DNA from: Sipunculus nudus
Lineage: Eukaryota > Annelida > Sipuncula > Golfingiida > Sipunculidae
DNA: 64,000 nucleotides
Assembly (NCBI GenBank): GCA_026874595.1
Contig: CM049315.1
Span: forward strand, 3,842,664-3,906,663
Direction of reading: 5' to 3'
Part shown: one piece after another, positions 25,506-37,386 of the stretch
How positions within the stretch are numbered: the stretch's first letter is position 1
Layout: every line of letters begins with the position of its first letter
Translations under genes and position numbers: made by a program
Notes under the pieces: model-generated
Databases searched by the model: none
The model's input: the letters and a program-made list of their open reading frames with translations, nothing else
What the model was told of the DNA's origin: nothing

Positions 25506-25972
25506 GGTTGTAAAAATGTATTACTTCTTAGTAAGAGTTACAATCACATGGTGCCACAGAGGAATGACATAAATTTTCTTGTAATAAAAACTGACTGGCT
25601 TGAATAATTTACAGAGAAAAGGATGCAATACAAATAGCCTTAAACTGATACCTATAACAGGTCAATACAAGTTTACAAATATACTGGCTTCATGAAAGAA
25701 ATTAGTTTTATTGATGACACTGAGAAAATGCCCTTTTGCATTTAGAATAATTCATTGAAAGTCTACAGCTTTACCTCTTGTATGTCTTGAATGATAATTA
25801 CTCTGCAACTGCATTGATCCCTGCAGGCCAGATTGTATATGAAAAAGAAATAACTCCAGCCCCTCAGTGTTACCCCTCCCTCCATCTGAAGACTTTGTAT
25901 ATAACTAGTTATTTCTTGGCACCACTGATGTCATAGCATCCCCTGACAATTAATCCCCCCCTTTAAGAAAAG

Positions 25973-26740
25973 CCCCCCCCCCCCCATCTTCAGCGGCATA
26001 TACTGATACTTGGCAAGCAACTATGGTTTCTTCCATCTATCAACTTGAGAAACAATATTTTCACCAAATATGGAGGCCAATCACTCTTAAGAAAAGAGCA
26101 GAAACAGATAGGTAGGTGGTGCCACCTGTCTGGTTTATGAAAAAATTTTCCAAGATAGATATACATGCCAAATTTAAGACAGATATCAAGAACCACTCCA
26201 TATATATGAGCAATTTTCACCCAAAGCACATGCCATGGCAAAACGATTGCAGATGGCACCACTAGTCTTCAGTACAGGATGGAGGAGTCCAAGATCTATG
26301 GATATCCATAATTTCAGGCTAATAGGACAAATTACTCCTGAGAAAAGGGCATTAATTTATTCTACAAAAACGGGAAGGTAGGTGGCGCCACCTGTCTGGT
26401 TTTATGAGAAAACTTTACAGGATGGATGGACCTTAAATCACTCTTGAGATATGAGCAATTTTCACCGAAAACAAACATATGGATGGACGCCACACAATTA
26501 CGTTTGCAGATAGCAACACCAGTCTACAAGAATACAAGATGGAGGAATCAAAGATCAATGGACGTGCACAATTTCAGCCCAATCTGTACATTAGTTTTAG
26601 TAATGCTCATAGTACTGTCAAGTGGCCATGTTGGGATATTAAAAGGCATAAAAAACAAGAAAAGGACAGAAGGTGATGCCACCTATCTTCTGCAGAAGAC
26701 AAAGCAAGATCTTTGGTCAATTTGACTTTAAGACCAAACC
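25973..26740 (+). mobile_element. Diverged HE-B-like palindrome-repeat element
   Basis: Palindrome-type sites occur at 26114 (GGTGGTGCCACC), about 26252 (degenerate), 26381-26392 (perfect GGTGGCGCCACC), about 26503 and about 26672 (GGTGATGCCACC). The same satellite phrases as HE-B follow each: 'tctggtttatgagaaaa', 'caggatgga', 'aatttcaggctaa' and 'gagatatgagcaattttcacc'. It starts next to a C-run at 25973-25985. Small frames at 26426-26725 are chance. Confidence 0.6.
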
Positions 26741-27344
26741 ATGCATCCCTTATTGCTCAAGGAATTTATACACATCAAGAAAACACATCAAGTTGGTAGC
26801 ACTTTTTATTAAACTTAACTACTCCTATAGATCTATCTGTCTTATAATTTACACTGATAGGTACTGTTTATAAATGGTCTTTCTGTTAAAGTTTTGATTA
26901 GTCCCCTCAATCTCTTTCTCCTTGAAATCATTTATAAAACAACTGAAAAATAGAAAATGATATATCAATAATGGTCATGGAGCTGATCTATACAACTCAG
27001 TCATATATCAAAAGTTTCAGGGGTTTTTATTGTCCTTAACTCTTTCAAATCTGTGAAAAAAGTTAAGTTTTTCTCTCCAGGAGGTTTTCCATAAAGCTGT
27101 AACAATACATTATCTGGGGATAAAACAAGAATGGCTTTGTTTTTGTAGACGCAAAATCAGAATAAATGTCCCTCCGATGGGCCCCATCTTAAAGTTAATG
27201 AAAAAATATATCCTCTCAAATTTCATGACATTTACAGAAATCATTTATTTCCAAATATTTTTAAAATCTAAGTCACCATTTATATAGTTACTAATAGAAC
27301 CTTTTTTTAACAATAGATGAATCAAGTTTGAGGGGAAAATACTT

Positions 27345-27895
27345 AACAAAAATCCTAGATTGCCACAGATTTAAATGTGAAGATCAAGGGCACAACCCAC
27401 AACTTACTAAACCCATCAAAGGTATTGTTGGAAACAACCTGTGTGTCAAAATTTAAGGAATAAAACATGAATGGGAGGTTACAACAATCCAAGATTTCTA
27501 CAGATCTGACAATGAAGATCAGGATAACTAGTTTTAAACTTGGTGAAAACAACTTGGTGAAAACAACACAATCTGATAATGAATCTGCAGGAATTCAAAA
27601 TTTATTGGGGTCACAATAATCCTAGATTTCTGCAGATCTATTTGACCTGAGAGATCCAGGCCAAGGTCACTAGTTATCAAATTTATCTAAGAACTTGATG
27701 GAAAAACTTGTTTGTCAAATTTAAGAGAAAATGTGCAATACTTCAAACATTACTACAATACTACAAATCCTACAAAAACTGCAAAGTTTAGGAAGTATAA
27801 ATTGGCTGATTTGACCTTGAAGATTTGATCAAGGTCACCAGTTTTAACACTTATATGAGAACTTTGTCGAAACAGCTTGAGAATCAAACTTTTCT
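27345..27895. repeat. Degenerate 130-160-bp tandem repeat, about 4 units
   Basis: Recurring order of 'atcctagatttctgcagatct', 'gaagatcaaggtcac', 'agttttaaac' and 'gaactttgtcgaaacaact'. Units begin near 27350, 27485, 27605 and about 27775. Heavily diverged; the class is unknown. Confidence 0.55.
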
Positions 27896-27899
27896 TTGA

Positions 27900-30200
27900 T
27901 TTTTTTTTTAGATTTTGCATTAAAATTTACAACCTTATCTGCACTGTGATGTATCCATGCCCAAGCGTCCTTTTACAACCCTAGTTTCCAAACAGCTTTC
28001 ACTGCCAGTCCATTCTTTATCATTTGGAACTCTCTATAAGTAGAGGGCTAAAACTGCTGTCAGGTGCATATTGATACTAATAAAACCATTTCAGCTGAAA
28101 CAGTGGTGTGATGACACAAAATTAAACTACTATCCATCATACTTCCCCAATTAGTCAATTTTAAATTAAACCCTCGTCCATGTACAGAGTTACTATAAAT
28201 ATACCATAGGCATCACTTTACAGCTGATCATTACATTAATGATGTTTACTTAAATAGAATGTGATCCATAGCCATAGGTCAACATGACTACTTCCTCCTG
28301 AGAGCCTTAATATTAGCTAATTAGTGCAATAATTATGGTATAAAAAGGAAATATCACCCCTCAGTTATGGAATCAATATACAATTTCTTGGTTAATTAAC
28401 TAATCATTACTTGGAAACCTAACAACAAGGTCATGCATGTCCCAAAATATATCTTACTAAACCTGCATCATCAAAAAAGACAATACTGTGTGTAATATCT
28501 GTGTCAAGCTGAAATTCTAAAATAGAACTAGAAATTATATGCTGTTTATAGAATCACATTTCACTCCAAGTTGGATATTTGCATGAAAGATTTTAATCGT
28601 ATAAAAAATGATTTAATACACTTGCTAACTTAATCAGCTGCTACCTGTTTTTGTTCATTCAAAAATAAATATATATAAATAACCTCACTTGAATGCACGT
28701 GTAGTGGTCAGGTTTTTTTTAATAAAACGGTCAAACAAAGCAGGTGGCTCAGACTATATCAAAGCTACCTCAGGTTTTAGGCCAATGACTGATATTCTGG
28801 CAATGATGATGCAAATAGCAAATAAGAGGATGTGACTATCTATGGTAGCAGATCATCTTTGGTGAAAGACAGTAGAACCAATAACTGCTGACAATACAGT
28901 AATACAAGAAAACACTCTTAGTTCAGCTAGACAGTGACATGTGGCACTGACTACCTGCTAGACTAAGTCATTCAGTTAGCCAAGTATGATGCTATAAGAA
29001 TTATGTAAAACTGATGGCTAACCTATTAATGGTCTCCATTACATTTTAGTCACACTTGGTGATTTTATATTTTTCTCTCAATTTTTTGTTTAAGCTTGAA
29101 GTTTCTAAATGATGCAATTTCTTAAGAAAAAGTGTTCCACAATCAAATTTTTATTGATATGGGAGTTAAACTTCTGATTCTCCTATCTATTACAGGGATA
29201 TATTTAGACTGGTGCAGACTGTATGCTTAACTTAGACAAGCCTGCCACATTAATCAGCTGACCTGCTGACCGTTGGTTTGACTGAGTAACAATTATTTTT
29301 TTAGTTTCAACTCTTAAACTGTGTTACATATATGTGTTCTAGTACTTTTTAAAAAAATTAATTAACATAAGGTGAATAAAAATTATCAAATCAAAGCCAA
29401 AATTACCTGAATTACCTGCCATGCTAAAAAGATGTAGATCTGATAATAGTTCTTTATGTATTGAGTAAAACCTATAAGGTTTACATACACACTCATGGCC
29501 AAATGACAAGCCATACTTGATACAATGAGGTAGCAGAGGACAGTTACTAAGAAGCATACACATAGCCTAGCTATTTATTTCATTCAGTTAATATTTGTTG
29601 CAGCCATAATGTTATTTATGTGGACATGTAAAACTTAACAAAAAATGTTAACATGACACAGTAAGATATTATCAGATGACATTATTTTCTTGATGAAATC
29701 AGTACTTAAAATAAAAGATGTACAGTCAGTAATGAGTATTATTGTCTAATTTTTCTATGTGTTAGGCATATTCAACAAATATGATTGTACAATAATTGTT
29801 TAATGTTTCACTCTGCACAGCAATATCCCTACAGTATTTACAAATTCTCAAAATTCCTTTATAGAATTTGAAGGATAAAGGGAGAAAAACGTATGTGTAT
29901 AAATAACTATTTTCAAAACCTGCAGCCAAGCCGGTACAAGTAAATTGACTGGTATCCCAGCAACTATCAGATTAACAGATTCAATACACAGGCACTGCCC
30001 ACACTAAGCCAGAAGATAGAACAAGCTAAAGATACATAACCCTGAACCTCAGGGTAAACAGTCTCAGCAACAGAGCCAGGAAAATATTACCCTACTCAGT
30101 GGCTGGCAAACAGCCTCACAGAATCAATATGAGGGCTCATATACAAAGAATGCATGCACTACTGAAGGAAGTCGAAGAATTAATAAAACGTCCAGAATCA
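27900..30200. other. Gene-free stretch, no recognised feature
   Basis: About 2.3 kb of AT-rich sequence. The frame at 29339-29563 has no motif. I see no repeats shared with the rest of the window. Confidence 0.45.
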
Positions 30201-30235
30201 GCTTGCAGAAAACAACTCTATGGGCAGACAAACCC

Positions 30236-30440
30236 AGAAGCAGTCAACTGTAGACTAGTGTAGAGGCATACAACTGTAGACTAGTGTAGAGGCAGACAAC
30301 TGTAGACTAGTTTAGAGGCAGACAACTGTTGACTAGTTTAGAGGCAGACAACTGTTGACTAGTTTAGAGGCAGACAACTGTAGACTAGTTTAGAGGCAGA
30401 CAACTGTTGACTAGTTTAGAGGCAGACAACTGTAGAAAAA
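30236..30440. repeat. 26-bp minisatellite, about 7 copies
   Basis: Units contain ACTAGTTTAGAGGCAGACAA and CTGTAG or CTGTTG. Fraying copies without the ACTAG part continue to about 30540 ('gaagcagacaaatctagcag', 'gaggcagacaactccagg'). Confidence 0.92.
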
Positions 30441-30859
30441 GGCACCTGTAGAAGCAGACAAATCTAGCAGTCAACAACTCTTCAACAAATAGAAATTGGC
30501 AACTTGAAGAGGCAGACAACTCCAGGAGACACAACTGAAAAACAATGAAACCTATACTTATTGGTGTCAAAAAGGTTTAATCCTGTGTCTTGTTGATAGG
30601 CGGTAAACAGACAGATAAAGAAGATGCTGCATTTATACCATGGCTTATATTGTAGAAACTCTCAATATATGGTCATTGGACTCAGTATATGCCAGGGCCT
30701 AAAACTATTGAGTCCAATTAAATTGGGCTAGTATAGTTCAGCATTCATAAACTTCCAATTTCTTTACTTTAATAAGGAGCATGGCATGATCATACTGTGT
30801 CTCCACGCATGTCTCCAGAATAATGAAAATTTATAATTTAAGTCATGACGGTCTCATTT

Positions 30860-31255
30860 CCTCGCTTACGGCTGTTTAACACCATGTTATGGCTCTGCGT
30901 GTTGGTAAACACAGTCTGTTAACAATTACAAGGCCGCGTACCAGAGGGGCCTTTAGAGGGGCAACTCTTTGTGTTTCAGCCAGCAGAAACATATATTATA
31001 TTTTTATGGTCAGATTTGACCGGGAATCTCCTGATTGAAACGTGTTTTGGCTCAACGATGCAAATGGCCTCATGCGCTGTGTTTATGTTGACACCTTTCA
31101 TCGCGCCCGTTCCACTGTTTTTTTACATTTGTTTACAGGAGAAAGTAAACGGTTTTAGGGCAATATTTTGGCAGGTACTGATTTATTCTAACAGGAAAAA
31201 GCTATTTTTCGTGTTAACTCAACATGCTGTTTAGGTGATTGGGCCCCTTTAAAAT
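30860..31255 (+). repeat. 400-bp dispersed repeat, copy 2 (sister at 4100-4500)
   Basis: Aligned over its full length with 4100-4500 and ends at the same point ('gattgggcccctttaa'). The frame at 30971-31234 shares its C-terminal third (GF-AIFWQV-IY, KKLF-VLTQHA) with the sister frame. No known protein. Confidence 0.65.
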
Positions 31256-31454
31256 GTTTGATTATGCAGAACGTTCAAAAAATACATTTATAAAGTTATT
31301 CAGTTACTGTACACTGATCTTCCATGTGATTCTTTTTCCATATAAAAAGTACAATGCAAGGAGAAAAATCTGTTTACCCCTCACTCTGACAGCACTCAGT
31401 GTTAGAACACACATTCACCAAGACAGTCTCCTAAATTTAAACATCGCACATCCA

Positions 31455-31527
31455 GCCTCCGTGGTCCAGGGGTGGTGCATGGAGATCAAAGCCTGAAGAT
31501 CAGGAGTTCAAATCTCAGCTGAGGAGC
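31455..31527 (+). other. tRNA-like SINE head
   Basis: A 73-bp stretch has an A-box-like GTGGTCCAGGGGTGG and a B-box-like AGTTCAAATCTC at tRNA spacing, with partial acceptor pairing (CCTC with GAGG). The anticodon and T stems are eroded. It is likely a tRNA-derived SINE head or tRNA pseudogene. It abuts the left end of the inverted-repeat element starting at 31545. Confidence 0.4.
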
Positions 31528-32680
31528 AGTGAAATTCTTTAAGTTACCGTAAATCCTGTTTTTATTGCCGCGGCCTTAAAAAAAACTCAAAATCGAAAAT
31601 CTCGACTTTTTTTCTGATCTCGGGATGCGGCCATAATTTGATGGTTTATCAGAAATGAACTGTGAGAAGAATTCTCTCCCTGAAATGGCGCTCCTTTGGG
31701 CGATATTAGGAGATCAAGCACACCACAGAGGAAATACTCTTTGTAGTCACATAATTACTGTATAAAATTGTATAGTCTAAATGTTCATATAAAAAATAAT
31801 AATTATTTGCAATCAATTGAACAATAACAATAAACATTGAACAATAACAACACTTATTACAAGATTAAAATAAAAGAGATTATTCATGGTGAGGACTAGT
31901 TGTGACGTCTGTTGGAAAAAATCGGTATTACCGGTCATAACTTTGACGGAGCCGGATTGCCTTGGAATCTATGTTGTTTATAACAAGAATTAAAAAAATC
32001 AAAATATGTAATTTAGGACACTGTTAAATGCAATAAAAGTTCAAATTTAGCAGGTTACTTACTGGCATTTTTTTATAATGTCTGATACATGTACCTCAAT
32101 ATTGAATAGCCCATGTTCTCGCCCCCATGTCGTTTCTGTAAAAAACCTTCATCCTTAAACGCGTATAGCCCGGTCATTTACTTCTGTTTAATCTTTGTTT
32201 TTTTTATACAACACGGATATATTATATGAATGGAAATACTGTTAGAGGGGAAACCCGCTTGTAGATATAAATGGTAGAACATGTCACCACGGCCGATGGA
32301 ATTTGGTGAATATACAGATTTAACATGCCGTGCCGTATTCTTGTTTGCTACTGATTTTTATATTTTGGATAGAAATATTCTGCTGATCTGTTTAAAGTCA
32401 CTGTATATTTTAATTCTAAAAGTAATATTTTGAAATCTTAATCTGTGATGAAAATTCCATTTCTTGAATTACTCAGAAGATTCAAATCATTTTCATACCG
32501 GTTACTTCGGTATTATCATTGTCACATCGTACGTTGACATCGCTCCATGTCACAATTTGCTGGTGCGTTTGAAGACATTGCTGGTCAACTTAACTAAATA
32601 TCAAAATAACTGAAGTTGCCTTGTCAAGGTACGCACGTATAGCAAACATGACGCGTGAAAACAAGTGATTTTGAAGTGAA

Positions 32681-32715
32681 ACAAGTGACCCATGGGTCAT
32701 GTCGCTCAGCTGACA
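32681..32715 (+). mobile_element. HE-A head fragment
   Basis: ACAAGTGACCCATGGGTCAT followed by GTCGCTCAGCTGACAG, identical in plan to the heads at 46201 and 47506. No matching tail with the ACGG array follows nearby. Confidence 0.65.
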
Positions 32716-32862
32716 GGGAAGAGATTCGCTAAAGGAAATTTTATCATCAGAATGGTAGTATATACCCATTCAACTGAAGCATCAAACAGATTAACCAACA
32801 GGCCAAGATTTAGTCTTTATTTATATATCTCAAAAATAGAGAAAAAATGTGTAAACTTTAAA

Positions 32863-34030
32863 AACTAGAATACGGGTAGCCGACAAGTGACCACGTGTAT
32901 CCGCCAAAATCAGAGTGGAACGGTTGAAGTGAGGCATGGATTGAGTGGCAAGGGGAAATAGAGTGAGGTATGTTGTATATTAGCATGGATGTCTGCAGCC
33001 TAAATGTGTATGTAGGTTGTGCCACCTACCTAAAATCCAGAAAGATGTCCAAGTTGTATACATATGCAAAATTTTAGGCAGAAAAGTCAAACCACTACAT
33101 GTGTATGAGTGATTTTAGCCAACGGCAGACAAACAGACAGACGCTGTGCAAAAATGGTTACAGGTGGCCCCTCCAGTTGACCTATGTGAGATCTATACAC
33201 ATGAAAAATTTTGGCCCAATCGTTCAAAGGGTTCCCGAGATATGAGCTCGGATGTCTGCAGTGTAAACTAGAATGTAGGTGGCGCCACCCGTCATAAAAT
33301 CAAGAAAGCTATCCAGGATGTATAAAACTGCAAAATTTTAGGCAGATATGTCAAACCACTGCCGAGATATGAGTGACATTATCCCACGGCAGAAAACAGA
33401 CAGACGCTGTGCAAAAATGGTTGCAGGTGGAGCCACCAGTTTTGCGTATGATAAAGAGCTATGTGATATCTATACACATGCAAAATTTTGGCCCAATTGG
33501 TCAAACGGTTCCTGATATATGAGCTCGGATGTGATCAGCTTGAACGTGAATGTAGGTGGTGCCATCTGTCATAAAATCAAGAAAGCTATCCTGGATGTAT
33601 ATGCATGCCTAATTTCAGGTGAATTAGTCAATTCACTGCAGAGATATAAGTGATTTTAACCCATGGCAGATGAACAGATGGACACTGTGCAAACATGGTT
33701 ACAGGTGGCGCCACCATTTTTGTGTATGTTATAAAGCAATCCAAGGGCTACATTTGTATCAATTTTATTTCCTGATTGGTCAATCGGTTCCCGAGATATG
33801 AGGGTTTATGTGTGGAAACAGATGCACAAATGGACGCTGGATAGAGGGGAAAGGTCAGAGATCAACACAAATTGGTTAGGCACTAGTTCACATGTGACTA
33901 GATAATTGGTGTAAGTTTCGGAAAAATCGGTCCATTTTTCTCAGAGGAGCTCTCTGGAAACAAACGTGGCGGCGGCGGAGGAACCCGGTCAAAAACATAG
34001 TATCTGCAAAACTTTGTTTTGGAGGATACA
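32863..34030 (+). mobile_element. HE-B element 1
   Basis: The 1.17-kb repeat starts AACTAGAATACGGGTAG. A subterminal word TGTATCCGCCAAAATCAGAG sits at 32896-32915 and its inverted counterpart closes the element (34011-34030). Six palindrome-type sites start at 33015, 33163, 33278, 33426, 33555 and 33703; those at 33278 and 33703 are perfect GGTGGCGCCACC. Spacings are 148, 115, 148, 129 and 148 bp, so one interval has lost about 14 bp. The 3' hairpin (34000-34029) is partly eroded. It encodes no protein. Confidence 0.75.
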
Positions 34031-34039
34031 AAAAAAAAA

Positions 34040-35100
34040 CAGGTGGCTCCACCAGTCTGCAGAAACTAATAAAAACACTTAATGGTCAATATCCATGCAA
34101 AGAATCATGGTGATCTCCGCATTAGTTGTTCAGATACTTCAGATTTTGTATCAAATTGTCCATTATTCTGAGGGATACTTCAGAGTCCTATAGCTTGAAG
34201 GATATGGGATACAGAGACCTAATTTCAAGTTTCCACAGGCACTCTTCATGGGCCTCCTTGCATGACAAGAATGAAGTTTCTAGGTCCAGTTGTTGCAATT
34301 TGTACCCTGTTGACAGATAACCACATCTTTAAAGGTCTCAAAAAAAGAGAAAAAAAATTCGTATAAATTTGAAAAAAATAGAGGTGGCGCACCCAGTCTG
34401 CAGAAAGTGATCGAACAGCTCATGATCAATATGTATGCCGAAAATCATGACCATTAGTGTTTTAGTTATTGAGATATTGAAGATTTTGTATGAAATTTTT
34501 GACTACTCTGGGGGGTACTTTGGGGCCCCATAGCTCAAAGGATATGTGTAACAGAGACCTAATTTTCTGGTTTCCATGGACACTTTTCATAGGTCTCTCA
34601 GTGTATCAAGAATGAAGATTCTATGTCCAGTAGTTACGATTTGTGCCACGCTAACAGATGACAGCATCCTTAAAGGTCTCAAAAATAGAGGAAAAACGCG
34701 TTAAAAAAAACGAACAAATACAGGTTGTGCCACCAGTCTGCAAGAACTGTTGAAACACCTCTTGATCAATATGTATCTCAAAAATCATGACCATCAGTGA
34801 TGTAGTTATTGAGATATTGAAGATTTTGTATGAAATTTTTGACTACTCTGGGGGGTACTTTGGGGCCCCATATCACGATGGATATGGGTAACAGAGACCT
34901 AATTTCTGGTTTCCATGGAGACTTTTCATAGGTCTGTCAGTGTGTCAAGAATGAAGATTCTAGGTGCAGTCGTTACGATTTGTGCCACGCTAACAGATGA
35001 CAGCATCCTTAAAGGTCTCAAAAATAGAGAAAAAAATTCATAAAAAATCCAACGATACATTTGGCGCCACCAGTCTGCAGGAAGTGATGACACAACTCAT
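34040..35100 (+). repeat. 340-bp tandem repeat, about 3 units
   Basis: Units recur at about 340 bp ('taaaggtctca' at 34330, 34671 and 35010). Each has a 'ggtggcgccacc'-like start, 'cagtctgcag', 'gatcaatatgtat', 'gagatattgaagattttgtatga', 'ggtttccatgga' and 'gttacgatttgtgcc-cgctaac'. The last phrase is also found in the HE-A tails at about 49830 and 50880, so the unit shares modules with both HE-A and HE-B. Confidence 0.8.
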
Positions 35101-35825
35101 GATCAATAGTTATGCCACAAATCAAGACCATTTTTATAACAAGTTATATATCCCATGAAAGATATACATGTCAAGGTTCTACATTTAAATTTTTATATGT
35201 ATACCACGAGCCGTGATTAAGTTTGTGCAGGTTAAATTCTGACAGTTTCAGCAGTCTTAGCCATCATGTCGCCCCCTGAACGCTACTGCATGATGGTGCG
35301 TAATAGTGGATAGTATTCAGGCTTTTTGCTTCAATAAATATACATATAAACCTCAATTCAGTGTTCATACTATGGTCTTTGACAATTGCACATACATGCA
35401 AAGAAGCGTCATGATGCATACAAGAATCGTTTTGCGTAATCACCATTCAAACGAAACGATCGTTCGAGGAATCTTTCTTTTTCTGATAAATGCCTGCCAA
35501 TCCATGTGCAAAAGTCGTTAGTAACATACGGATATTTTGTCCCTATCTCGAGCGTTCAATATATTTAATATACGTTATCTGGCAACATATTTAACCTCTG
35601 TAATTAATACTTTATTTTTAGTCTTCATTAAAGCAGCTATGTCGTGATTTATTTTGCTACGTGCAGCTGATTATCTTACCCTCAGGCCAGAGATGGAGTT
35701 GGGGTGCAGCCTTTAAGGGGGGTTTTGGGTATTTGGACCTTTGTGGGAGCTCCTTTAAGAGACCTTGCAAACTCAGGGTGCTGCTATAAATAGACGTGCG
35801 GCCATAAAAACAAGATTTACGGTAC

Positions 35826-37380
35826 CGGTAAGTGTGGTTCCACCCAGGGCTTAATGAGGGTTTAATGACCAGCTGGATTAATAAGCAGGGTGTGCCCCAG
35901 TCATTATAACTCACAAATATGTAAAATATGGGAGGTGTTACAGCTGCATTATTAGTACCATCTTCTTTCAAAAGATGTCAGGAGAAAAAAAACAAACCAA
36001 AACTGATCTGACATCCATGTTTGGACCTGAATTAAATCATTAATGTAACAGATATTGTGTGTACAGACAAACAGAGAGAAAGGAGAACTGAGGAGCAAGC
36101 AACAACAGAACATCTCCTTTCCAGAACCTTTTAAGGACTCCATAAAGAACATTTTGGATTTAATTTGATTATTTCATTTTGACCAAGTGCTTTTATGCCC
36201 ATTCAGATAAGAATATAATTGGATCATGCAAGATCATGCATTACAAGTTTTCACTGAATGAAAATAAAAAAAAATATATTTCTATTTTTTCCCATGCCAT
36301 GTATACTGCTGTATATTACATTATCACATGGTTTCTAAAATTTATGATTTTAAAATTTGTAATTTCACAAAATGAATGATAAAGTTTAAGGAATACAAAC
36401 CCTCAATGACTTCACTGTCAGAAGTATTTATAGCGACTAAAGCTGACACATTGATATCTGTGACTGATACAAGTGGAGCTACAAGTAGCGTAATTCTAAC
36501 CTTTAACTTTGGTCTTTAATAAAGACTTGTTGCTTGTGCACTTGTCAGGCTGATAAATCAATACTTATATGAAGTTTGTTTGGCAGCTATTGACAACTAG
36601 TACAGTACTTAAGCCTGTGATTCATTTTCTAATTATTACATCAGACTTTTCAAATATTAAATATGAAACATGTCAAACATATCAGAAAAATATCATCATA
36701 AATCACATCTGAAGATATTTTCATCCTCCAAAATGTTCCTCTGCTCTGTTGCCATGGTGACAAGTACTGGAGTCAGAGTGAGGTGACATGTTAACAGCTA
36801 TTGACTATCAAGCTATATACCTGTCACAGCCCAACTATCCAGTGCATATAAAAATACATCATGGGTAATCTTTTGTTCATCTTTTTGTGCTGCCATCCAT
36901 AAATAATTAACAATTTTGTTAAGATTAACCAACTCTGGCCTTTGTTGATTTTGATTTGTGATGACAATATGACTGTTATATTCACATAAAAGCTGAAACT
37001 ATTACTGTACATGTCTGCTCTCTGCAACCTGATTCAGCTAATTCAATGTAAAACTCTACATCCCGCAGTAACTACATAAAAGGATGTTTAAGCCATAGTG
37101 GTTTAACCTTTTCACAAAAGATTTTCAAGATAATATGACCTGGGAGTTAGACACAGCTTGTTTGTGTGATAAGAAAAAACTCATTTCCACAGAGAGGTCC
37201 CACCTGAATCCAGTTAACCTTGCTGAATTGAGCTAGTCTGGACAGCTAAACATAGTGTCTGTCCAAAAGACAACAATACGTTTCAGAAGTATTTAATAAC
37301 TGTATTTAATTTTTTTCTCTGCCTATTTGGTGACACTGTTCTTTAAATGAAAGTAACTATTTGTTGAGAATTATATATAT
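35826..37380. other. Gene-free stretch, no recognised feature
   Basis: AT-rich with chance frames (35952-36152, 36179-36379, 36824-37027) that show no motif. Confidence 0.45.
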
Positions 37381-37386
37381 ATTATT

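Larger units (their letters stand above)
25031..27340 (+). repeat. Segmental tandem duplication, copy B
   Basis: Matches copy A in its outer blocks (25037-25845 and 26790-27335). It differs at two places: a 29-bp array (25240-25505) replaces a single ancestral unit of copy A (near 22745-22775), and the slot at 25850-26780 holds an HE-B-like palindrome-repeat element instead of the 27-bp array. The two copies therefore diverged by independent insertions after duplication, or one insert was lost. Confidence 0.85.
31545..35825. mobile_element. Candidate 4.3-kb element with 27-bp inverted termini
   Basis: The left terminus (31545-31571) reads TACCGTAAATCCTGTTTTTA then T-TGCCGC. The right terminus (35799-35825) is its inverted counterpart, with two differences. 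Inside lie an HE-A head (32681), an HE-B element (32863-34030) and a 340-bp tandem repeat (34040-35100), presumably nested insertions. No transposase is recognisable and no clean target-site duplication is seen, so it could also be two separate short elements in opposite orientation. Confidence 0.4.
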
